This document shows positions 25,601 through 37,600 of a stretch of 57,876 nucleotides of DNA, in pieces. The stretch is from contig NC_088302.1 of the NCBI RefSeq assembly GCF_032854445.1, positions 46,664,645-46,722,520 on the forward strand. The letters are read 5' to 3'. The notes beneath the pieces are model-generated. The model ran no database searches. It was not told the DNA's origin and worked only from the letters and a program-made list of their open reading frames with translations. The translations under genes were made by a program, and so were the position numbers. Numbering within the stretch: position 1 is the stretch's first letter; the number at the start of each line of letters is the position of its first letter. Source of the DNA: Liolophura sinensis (Eukaryota; Mollusca; Polyplacophora; Chitonida; Chitonidae).

Positions 25601-28600
25601 GGCACTCAGCACAGGTGAGTTTGTAGTTGGCACCTGAATCATTTTTGTCACGTCAGTCTGCACATTTCTTCATTTGTATCTTTCCGATTACCCCGAGGAA
25701 ACCAGTCCATATATAGGGTGGTCCTACACAAAAAACAATGTAGCTTACATTTTGGACTCGATGTTGCGTTATTTATTTATTTATTTATTTATTTGATTGC
25801 TGTTTTATGCCGTTCGCGACAATATTTCACTTATATGACGGTGGCCAGTATTATGGTGGGAGGAAATCGTACAGAGCCCGGGGGAAACCCACGACCACTC
25901 GCAGGTTACCGACAGACATTCCCACCTAGGCATACGGTTGCCTTATTCGAAAATGCTGCGAATATGTGTTGAATACACACTGAATAATCAGTGGCTGAGC
26001 CACAAATATCTGTATTTAATCCAAAGTTTAATCATGTCAATCATGTAAATATATTTATGTATATTTATGTAATTAACAAACTTAACCCATCTTGTAGATT
26101 AATCTCGAGTATTGAGCGCGTAAGCCTAGAATTGAAATTTTTTCTCTTTTTCTGCAATCTCTACCACTCATTTTGTATGTTCACTTTTTAATAGTAGCTG
26201 TATACATAGCAGTCAACTTTCTTTGTTACTTTGCATTCGAATGGAATAAGAAATTTCCGAAAGTTTGGTCTTTACACTCTATAACGTTTTGTCTTTATTG
26301 TCGTTATTGGCCAATAAAATCAACCTAACCTCTGTACAAAAAAGTCCCAATTGATGTGGAAGACTGAGAAGAAGAACATTTATTTGGGTAAACACAGCAT
26401 TCTGAGCAATTTTAGGCCAGTGATGTCTAATGTAATGCAGATAATGTTACCCCATTTTTACCAAATTCTGCTTAAGTCATGCTGTTACAATTTATGTATT
26501 TACAGAAACAGTTAGAGTAAATCCGTAACTTTGACAAACTGACAAGAGAACTGGTTTTATCGGACACGTTTGACCGTCTGTCGGCTATAACACTCTTGTT
26601 GCTACTTTGGTTTTACTGTCCATACTGTAGTGTTTCATATTATTTAGCTGATGATGTTTTATTGTTGTTGTAGATGCTTGGATTACCTCAGGCGGCACCC
26701 ACACAGGTGTTATGAAATACGTTGGAGAGGCCTTTAGAGACTTAGCTATGGGACAGTCAACTCAAAACAAAGTTGTCGCTCTTGGAATTGCCACGTGGGG
26801 ATGTATCATGAATAAAGAATCTCTTGTAAACCCTAAGGTGCGTAGATAGAAATAAACAGTGCATCAGGACTCCCACCCAAAACAATGTTTGACATTAACC
26901 AAGACATTTGTCCAATCGATGTGAAATTTTGCACACAGCAGCTCAGTAATCAAGTCAATACGCTGTAGCAAGGATTACCCTGTAGATACAGATGTGCTCT
27001 AATGTGCATGCCCAAACACATTTATCGGTCGGATTTTGAAAATTTTACAAACAAATTGAAGATTATTTTTACTACCTGTATGAACAGATAATGTTAAAAT
27101 CCTGACATAACCACCAAGCTTGTGTATCACTCTGAGACATCTCGCTCGCATCGTGTTAATGAGGCATGTGATCGAATTTTGAGGGATGACAACATTCCTC
27201 CTGAAGCAGTTGTCTAACGTCATCAAGATTGGATACCATCGTAACACGGCGATGCGCCACTTGATTCAACTAGTTCCACAAAAGTTCAAAAATGGGATTA
27301 AGATCTGGGAAATTGGCTCAATGCCATCATGTTCAAAGGAGACATTTATAACTCTAACGAGCATTGACGTCCATAAAAAGAATTTCATTGCCATCTTCAA
27401 TCTGTTTGTAAAATTTTCAAAATCCGACCGATAATGCATTTGCGCATGCGCATTGGGGCACACTGGTATCTACATGGTAATCCTTGCTACAGTGTGTTGA
27501 CGTGATTACCGAAATACTGTGGGCAAAATTTCGCGACTGGGGAAATATCTTGGTAAATGACAAACACAGTTTGAGACCTGACTTACTTTTGATACACTGT
27601 TTATATGGAAGAAGGCAATGTAACGAATTGATAGGTTTTGTATTGGACAATGGCTATTTACAGATAATCTTTATGTTTCCTGTAAAAACATGTTACGATG
27701 AACAAGAGGTTGACGAGAGCAAAATCAAATATAACAGAGAAAAGAGATTACCGTGAAACGACCACCAGAAGCATTTCGACAATGTAAAAGGCGTCAAAAA
27801 CTGTTTTGAAACTTTGAAACTATTGACCGCTTTTTATACTGATTTTATCATTTCGCGTAGAACATTCATAGCGCCTTTCAAACAACTGTTGACAGCTTTC
27901 TTTAAGTACTGATTTCATTAATTCGCCTAGGACATTATTATTTTCTACATCATGTAAAACTGTTTACTGCTTGTCTTTGTGTGAATTCTTCTGAATTTCA
28001 TACTTTATGAACTTTCTTAGTTCTTTTGGTGGTTTGTGTTAAACGTCGTTTTGGAAATTGGTCGTGCAGTTATTGACCTGGGAGGTTCATTTTGGCTAAC
28101 GGCTGTTACACGTATGGCTGTAATAAAGGATATATTCTTGAGTACGGTGTGAACACCAATAAAATAAATAAACAAGAAACAATAATTAAGGTCTTTCAGA
28201 CCATTTAACTTTCACCGTCTTTCTCTACCGCCAAGAGGGTCTAGAAGGATCCAGCTAACAGTATTCTCTTTGTTAAAATCACAGGATGTGGCCCGGTACC
28301 GTATAGCACTGACCCCAGGGAAGCTTGAAGCCCCCATTGATTGTAACCATTCCCATATTATCCTCGTGGACAACGGGACACAGCATCAGTTTGGCGTGGA
28401 GATCGACTTCCGGGCAAGATTGGAGATGACCATCGCCCAGAGGAGTAAAGGCATGTGGATTTATTTATTTACTCTGAGGCGTCATTGCAAATATATTCAT
28501 GCTTTCATAAGGCTAAGTTTGCGTTTCCACATTGCATTGGCGTGTTTTACAGATGAATTATAACTTGTAATCCCTAAGAGTCGGTGTCTACCTTAATTTC

Positions 28601-31600
28601 CTTTCTTATCTGTGTGGACTTTTCGTGAACTTCAGATTGGTTTCCTGCAGTCGTGTCCAATGAAGAATGCAAGTGTCCTTTTGATCAAGATCGTTTCACC
28701 TTCATAGATGGGTGCTATAGGTGCACGAAGCATGGCTTGGGAAACCAGTGCCTAGTGAAGCAGTTGATATAACTTTTGAAATTAACGTTTTAAAGAGCCG
28801 TCAGGTTTCATCGTAAACTATACGCATATTTCATCAATACGATTATTAGTCCAGCTAAAGCTTCCATGTCCTTCATTCTACAGAGCAAGGCGTCTTGACG
28901 TCCATCATCCTGGTAGTTGTGGAGGGAGGCCCTGGCACTCTACAGACCGTATACAGCTCTGTACAGAAAAAGACACCGGCCCTTATAGTCGCGGTTTGTA
29001 ATTTTTGACACTCTGCATAATATTAAAAATCAGAGGTAAAGCAATAAGGAAAGATCTGGTTATCGCATTTTTTATGATTGGTGAAGGTGGTGTGACGTAG
29101 CACGTTTAACTATGAGAACGTATTGGACATATCGCAGGGGAACATCCGATGCAGAGCGGTTACGCGCAAGACAGCCTCTCACCAATACACCAGTATAATT
29201 ATAGATGTACACTTTTTCTGACTTCAAGTCCAGCTCATGCTGGCTTTCCCTCTATACGTGGGAAGGGAGTCAGCAACTTGGCAATTGTCAATGGTTTCCA
29301 CCGGACCCGGTTTCCTTCCGTCATAATGCTGGCTTCCTCGTATAAGTGAAATGTTCTTAGGACGGTGTTAAACATCAATCAAAGAAAGAAAGAAAGAAAT
29401 TCCTATTGCAGGGATCCGGGAGGGCGGCAAATGTACTAGCTTTTGCGTATGAACATGCTGAAGAGCACACCATAGAAGAGACTGACAGAGCCGGAAATGC
29501 ATCCAAAAGGTAACTAACGTTTATCTCTCTGGCAACACTCTGTCCGCAGTTGTATAAGTGAAATATCCTTGACTATGGCGTAAAACACCAATCGGATAAA
29601 TAAATGAATAGTACTTCGCAGCAGATTTTTTAAGCTTTTCAAAATTATTCCTGTTACCTTTTTGAGAACCTATTATTAGTTCTGATCATAACTGAAATGG
29701 ACCATGGGTGGAAGTTTTTGTAAAAAATTTAAAATCTTCAAGATCTGAAATTAAAATATTTAGCATTGAGGAAATCACAGAGTTTCAAGAAAAACAAATC
29801 TTTCCTAAAAATATATTACATTAAAGAAAAACGAACCGTTTGTCAGATTTGTTAAAACACTTGTTTGAATACCTGTTACATTCTTATTCCAAGCATTTTG
29901 TCTCCCAAACAGTATGCCATACTGTTGTTGCCTCTACCCCCTTTTAAAATTGATACAAAAGTCAAGGGCTAATTAATGAATTGAAACTTGACCGTTACAG
30001 GACAGTTCGCGTGATGTCAGAAAAAACGGAACTCGAGGTATGCCAAATGCTTGAGGAAACGTTTAGACAAAGACGGGAAGACAAGGTGTCCCAGTACGTT
30101 GATTGGATAAAGCATTGTCTGCAGTTTCCTGACCTTCTGACCATATTCACATTGGATTCTAACAACTCCGCCAAGGACATAGATCTAGCCATACTCAAGG
30201 CTCTTCTCAAAGGTAAGCATATTTTGCTTTTGCTTGTTTACTTCTTAGTACTGTATTGCTTCATGTTTCTTTGCTTAAAAATGTTTCTTTCATACAAAAG
30301 AAAACGCTTGCTGGATGTCTCAGCTCACGCCTGTAAGCAATAGATTTAAGTCTCTTGAGGCTTGTTCAAGAGTTCTAGTATGCAATAACCTATTCGGGTA
30401 TAATGTGGCACTGACAGTTTTTTGTTTCTTTTTATTTCTCGTGAGCTTACATGATGCGTTGTGTGTTTCGGCCCATAGATTTAAATGTGAAAATAATGTT
30501 GATGTGATCTAGTTCTGATAGAAAGTTAATGGCGCTAGGTTAATTGCCTATTTGCCCTTACTGACTATCTCCATCATTAAAGGAAGTCGCCATCTCAGTT
30601 AGCACTACATTAAAACAATATCTCCACAATTTCAGCCAATCAGGAATACTTCATTGAACAGTTAAGACTGGCCCTCATCTGGAACCGGGTAGACGTGGCC
30701 AAAACTGACATATTTACAGACGACAGAACCTGGAAGGTAAACTGTTATCGTTGGTTGTCACTCATGTGACTTTGTAATTGTAAATTGCCAGGAACTGAGG
30801 AAAAGACCCTCTACAGCACTATAATTTCTGTACATCTGTTCTAATTTCTCACTTCATATACTTTTATAGTTCTTTAGTGGTTTGAGTTGAACGTTGTTTT
30901 GGAAAATGGTCGTCTAGTATGGCTGACAGCTGGTATACAAATATGTGTTTCGACACTTATGTTAATATCTCAAATCACATATCTTTGTTCTCTATTCCTT
31001 CATATCAGTGATATTTTGTACCATTTGCCCCGAACAACTCGACGTCACACAGGCAGATTTATTGAACGTGTGTTAATAACTCAGTACCTTAAATCTAACC
31101 CTTTCCTCTGGGCGCTGCCCGGTTTCCTCTCACCATAATGCTGGCCACCGTCGCATCAGTGAAATATTCTTGAGTTCAGCCTAAAACACCAATCAAGAAA
31201 ATAAATAAATAAATCTAACCCTACCTGTTCATGAAAATGCCATAGGGCCTATTTGGTTTATGATGAACATATACTTATTCTCGAGGATCTGAACCTTGTT
31301 CCATGGTAACGTGTATATGGAATTGGTACAGCCATACAGCTGTTCCTGTTTTGTATACCGTCATTGTATTGTGTATTTGTTGACATCTTGGTAGCCTGGA
31401 TGAGGTACTGTTGGTAGCCATACAGTTGGACCCTGTATTATACACCATCATTGTATTGTGTATTTGTCGACAGTTTGGTAGCCTGGATGAGGTACTGTTG
31501 GCAGCCGTACAGCTGGACCCTGTACTATATACCATCATTGTATGGTGTATTTGTCGACAGCTTGGTAGCCTGGATGAGGTACTGTTGGCAGCCATACAGC

Positions 31601-34600
31601 TGGACCCTGTATTATATACCATCATTGTATTGTGTATTTGCCGACAGCTTGGTACCTGGATGAGGCACTGTTGGCAGCCGTACAGCTGGACCCTGTACTA
31701 TATACCATCATTGTATTGTGTATTTGTCGACAGCTTGGTAGCCTGGATGACGTGCTGTTGGCAGCCATACAGCTGGATCGTGTAGACTTCGTGAAACTGT
31801 TCCTGCAGAGCGGTGTTAATCTGTCGGATTTCCTTACTGAGGAGATTCTTCTGAAGTTATACAATACAGTAAGCACTTGCAAGTGTAAATGGTTGCCCTC
31901 TTTGCTTCACGTTTAGAGCATTACCTTTATATGTACAGATGTCTACTTAGTTTCTATCATTGCGAGATCATACAAAATTTCATCGCTCTTATGGATGGTC
32001 CTGTAGAGTGTTGTAGCGCTTGGTTGATGTTATGTGATGATCTATGATACAATCCATAGTAAGTCAAGGATATTCCATCAAACCCAATTAGAATTAGTAA
32101 ACAGGGAACAAAATCTTGGGTTTTGTAGTTCATAATTGTAGCTAATTATGCCTAATCAAAACTTGGGGCAGTATCTCGATCGTATTAAATGATATCAGCA
32201 CACTGGGTATATAAACAGATGTAATCAAAGCACAGCTGAGACATATGTTCGTTGAATGGCAGTGCGAATGGCAAATCATGAATTACGCGGTTTACCCTAT
32301 ATGTTCTGGTTTACCCTATATGTTCTAGTCTTTTGTGGTTAACGATTGGTATATTAATTTCTATTACGACCTCCGGATTTAGAACATATAAGACGTTTTC
32401 TTTTTGTAAACTGTGTACCTGTTTTTACCTTACTTTGTTGTAGACGTCAAAAAGATCTCTTGTACATATTCAGTTACGAAAACTTCGTCCGACAGAAGTG
32501 AAGGTATGTACCTTACTATTTCTCGGATGCACAAAACAATATTCCGGCGGGTAATTTAAGTATATTTACTAGGGCTAGATATAGCCGCATGGCTGCTTGT
32601 GTAGTTTAGAATTTTCTTTGTTAAAACTCAAATTGATGGTTTACTCGGATTTAAACTCTTTTTCTAAGGATAGGAGTTTAATGCCTAATAATGTCAATGC
32701 AAGGTTTTGCAAAACATGGCTGTAACTTTTTCATGTAGCTAGCATCATGACGTCATGGTTATGTTCGGCTTAATGACATTATACTGAAGTTGGCCAGAAA
32801 TCGGAATTGCCATTACGAAAGGCAAGAAAACCCTGGCAATAATTTTATCAGCCAAACCTCATCGATGTTACAGTAATAGTAACCATAAAACCAACGTTTG
32901 GCAACGTATCTGTTGCTCGGTACGAAGGGCCGATAAACAGTTTTAGTTACTGGTCAACTGAAATACATCATAGTGTTCGAAACATGTACGACCTGGATAC
33001 TACAGGGTCGGATTGGAAACAGAATATGGATTACTCAAGGACATCATCAACAGCGTGTTTACGGCATCACTGAAAACTTCTCAGCTCTCCTGTTTTGGAC
33101 GTTTAACTATTGACGGGAGTGCCCATTTCATGACTGAGATAATACAGGAGTGGTGTTACAATATCCTCCTGATTTTCCGGTTTCTCCCACCCATAAAACT
33201 GATCGCAATCATACAACTAGAACAGTAATGAGTATGGTGTTTTAAGCAATAATCCATTTATTTATTTATTTGATCGTTGTTTTACGCCGTGCTTTCGACG
33301 ATGGTCATCAAGAACGAAAACAAACGCTAATAATGGTTCTATTCAGCCCTAAAACGGCCGCTGTGGTGTAAAGTCACATTCGTTGATTATATATCTGGTA
33401 TGGGTAATACCGCTTCGGTAGTGGAGATCCAGGGTCAGTCCTGGGTCGAGTCACACCTATTACTTTAAAAAAAGGAAGTTGTAGCTTCCTCACTTGGCAT
33501 TCAGCATTAAAGGGAAGTACAACAACTGGTTGACCCGTATCAGTATAATGGCGCGGTGGGATGGCTTACTTGCTTTCGGTAAGTCGTCTCGGCCAAGCAG
33601 CTCTAGATAAAAGAGCGTTGGAAATCCGTCCGGCAACAAGGAGGCACGTTACTTGCACTCTAAGGACTCCTTCGTCGTCATATGACTGAAAAATAGTACA
33701 GTTGGTAGAGCGTCCGTTTCGGCACCGGTAGATCCAGGATCAATCCTTGATCGAGTCACACCAAAGACTTTAAAAGAGGATGTTGTAACTTCCTCGCTTG
33801 GCGTTCAGCATGTTCAGGGGATGGTGCAACGACTGGTTGACCCGTATCAGTAAAATGGCTCGGGCGGGGCGGCTTACTTGCCTTCTCAGTGAAGCAGCAC
33901 TAAAATCCGTCCTGCAACAAGGAGGCACATTACACGTACATGCACCCTAAGGATTCCTTCGTCGTCATATGACTGAAAAATTGTTGAGTACGACGTTAAA
34001 CCCCAAGCACTCACTCACTCACTCCTTTGTAATACAGGCCGCGTGATCAAATGAGTGTGAATCCAGTAGCTCGTAAATCGCCTTGGCGGGAAAAACTGCC
34101 GACACACTCATACTATATATGTTTATTTAAGTCTACATTTTCTTTTGGGGTAGGCCTCCTATACATTGGAAGATATTGGACGGCTGATTAAATCTCTGAT
34201 GGGTGATTATTACCAGCCAGTTTACCTGGAAGAGGCGCGTCACAAGCAGTTCAATCCAATCGACAGTCAACCAGGTAAGAAGAAAAAAATCTTTACCTCA
34301 TCACTGAAAACTGTTGACTGCTTGTTAGATAACGTCGTTTTTCGTACTTTATATATTTTGGTAGTTTGAGTTTAACGTCGATTGAGGAATTAGCCTTGTG
34401 GTTAATGACCCGTAACGTCTATCTTGGTTGACAGCCGGTATATGAATGTCTGTTTCAACGCAAAGATTTATTCCGGAATGATTTTAGATTGAAGTCACTT
34501 GAGGAAGCAACGCTGCTTTCACAGGTTAGAACACTGTTTTCTGCACAGTAACTCCGCAGGTATGAAAAACATATGTACTTATTTGAAAACTTTTGTTTCC

Positions 34601-37600
34601 AGACGCTTCACTCATCAAACGGAAAGATCCAGAGAGAGATTTGTTTATCTGGAGCATTTTAATGGGAAGATGTGATATGGCCAAACTTTTCTGGGAAAAG
34701 CGACATGTAAGTTTACCTTCGTCTCTTTTTCATGGTCGCTAACGTGTGGATTATTGAATCAGTCGTGTGTATTGACTTATTTGCGGTCATTGATTGAGTC
34801 ATCATAATACTGTTTTACTTGGAATTACAAACTACCAGGGGGAGTCCGTGGCTCAGTTGGTTAACGCGCTAGCACAGCGTAATGACCCATGAATCTCTCA
34901 CCAATACGGTCGCTGTGACTTCAAGTCCAGCTCATGCTGGCTTCCTCTCTGGTCGTAAGTGGGAAGGTCTCTCAGCAACCTGCGGATGGTCGTGGGTTTC
35001 CCCCGGGCTCTGTCCGGTTTCCTCCCACCATAATGCTGGCCGCCGTGGTATAAGTGAAATATTCTTGAGTACGGCGTAAAACACCATTCAAATCAAATTC
35101 AAATTCAAAATAAAGTACCATGACTAGTGTGCCGACGAGGACGTGTGTTTAAAGAAGGCGTTTTATCAGGCGTTAATGGAGTATACTTGGATTCCCTCAG
35201 ACTCATTGATAAACCTGATATTAATGACACAAGTAAAGTACTGTTGATTTGAAATCAAATACACGTGAAAAAAAGAATCGACTCTTTCAGGAAGAGACTT
35301 GTGTGCTGTCTGTAAATATGTTTACGTCGTTCTTACTTCTATCTCAATATTGCCATATTACATCACTCCAAAGACAAATAGTATACTACTCTAGTGGCTA
35401 TTTTATTGAAGAAAGAGAGTTAGAAAAACGAAATGAAATCATTTAGCTTTAGCATACAGGAAAGATGCAAACAAATGCTTACATTTGTATTGATAGTAAC
35501 ATTACACTGCTTCCTGAACCCACAGGAAAGTCTGATGGCTGCTCTGGTTGCTCACAGTCTGCTGAATGCCTTACAGAGGAGAATGGAGGATAACGACGTC
35601 AAACAGAGACTGCAGGAAAATGCTTTGTATGTACATTGATATTTTCTCATACTTCCTTCTTTATTTTACTAGTGTGGTGAATAATATCAAGCAAGTTTCT
35701 TACTGGGTGATAATTTTTTTTATTTTTATTTGATTGGTGTTTTACGCCGTGCTCAACAATATTTCATTTATACGACGGGCGCCAACATTATAGTGGGAGG
35801 AAACCCGGGAGAGTCCGAAAGAACCCACGATCATCTGCAAGTTGCTCACAGACCTCCCACGTACGGCCGGAGAGAAGGTTAGTATGAGCGACCACATTGA
35901 TGAGAGGCTTCTGGGTCATTGCGCCGCACTGGCGTGCTAATTCCCTCGGCCACACAGACACACCATCCCCGTCCTTTCCTCTGACTGGGTGATGGTTTGT
36001 CAGAATGGTCATACGTGGCTGCAGGTGGTAGTGGGTGTCCCAGCAAGATTTTTCGCTGGTCAATCGGTCAGATGACCTTTGACAGGAGAACAATAGCCTC
36101 CGACTCGGTGGAAAATTTAGTTCAATCCACACACATAAACCTGAAATGTGCAGTATGATTGAATCATTTCTGAGTACGGCGTTAAGAACCTAATTGTGCA
36201 TTTTTAATTAGGTAAAATTCATCGACTACGTCATTAGAGGTTTATTTAGTGATTTAGCTCTAGTTGTAAATGTATTACAGAGATTTCCAGCGTCTGGCGG
36301 TGGGGATGCTGAATACATGCTACGAAGACAACGAAGAGAAAACGTCGCGACTTTTGCTCCGTTGCATGCAGTTCTGGGGGAAAACAAACTGCATCAATAT
36401 CGCCATAAACTCCAAGAACAAAGTGTTTATCGCCCAAACAGCATGTCAGGAACTGTTCAAGGACATTTGGTGGGGCAAACTAGAAAGCACAAACGGGTAC
36501 TTGGTGAGTCAGCGCAAATGACGTAAACATTAATTCATGTACTGATTTACGACTGATTGCATAATTTTTAACAGTGAATTCAAGAAACGTATGTTCTTTC
36601 TTTCGACAGTTCTTTGCCATCACATTTACTGTTTACTAAGTTTTCTGTTGGTGTAAGCGTAACAAATGTAAAATAATGTTCACCCATACAAATAATAGTT
36701 ACAAAAACGTATGTAATACTGGAGATTGCTATTAGCCATCTTCATGGTTCATAATTTGAATCAAAGGTTTTAAATTATGTAAAATACACGTAATAATTAG
36801 AGTAATAACAGAATTCAGTAATCATGTAATATCAGATATTTCGTCAGATATGACGCGTAAGATTTAGATCGGACATTAAACAAGTTGGATTTCCCTCCCA
36901 TCTTATTCAGGTGCTTCCGTGTGCGGTCTGTCCTCTGCTGATATATCCATGCCTGAAGTTCAAGACCATGAAGGGAGATTTGGAGCAGGACAGTATCCAG
37001 GCGGACAAATACAAACCCACGGAGGTAAAACTGACATTTTAATCAAGTGGTTTTGAAAACACCGCAGACTTTTTATGATTGGTTAATTTATTGACTGATA
37101 AGATGATTTAGAATTTACGTTTTTGTTTTGATAGATATTGGTCCTGGGTCACTGTAGATAGGTATTATTGAGATCGTGCAATTATCATAGACGAAACATA
37201 CATTTCAGTCTTTGCGTAGAGATCCTTTCCCGCCAATAAAGTAACATGGACTTAAGCTGAGTCGTAATATGTTCATTTATGCTTTTGGGTTTCGTGGACA
37301 AAATGTTTACGTGGAACATTTGGGTCGCAAGAGAATAGTGTTCAAAACACCTTAAACTCAACTCTCCACCGAGTCGGGAAAATACTCTATTGTTAGGTCT
37401 GGTACGTTTTAGTATACTCTAAATGAAATGTCGGGAAAATACTCTATTGTTAGGTCTGGTACGTTTTAGTATACTCTAACTGAAATGCTCCATCCTTATA
37501 TTGTCACAGGATGTCAACTTGCCAAGATCTTTCACAGAGTCATCGTCTGATGAGTAAGTGTTTTATTACGATTCCATTCTCCCTCATTTCCTATCTATGA

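Noticed and set aside
31411-31785. 124-codon frame with repeated QLDPVLYTIIV units as a possible transmembrane repeat protein
   Set aside because: It is the exon 12 edge tandem repeat. Only the last unit continues into conserved TRPM sequence, and copy 4 has a frame break.
34487-34525. Small candidate exon (acceptor TTTTAG, donor CACAG|GTTAGA) between exons 14 and 15
   Set aside because: Reading in the required phase meets a TGA, and exons 14 and 15 already join in phase and by homology.
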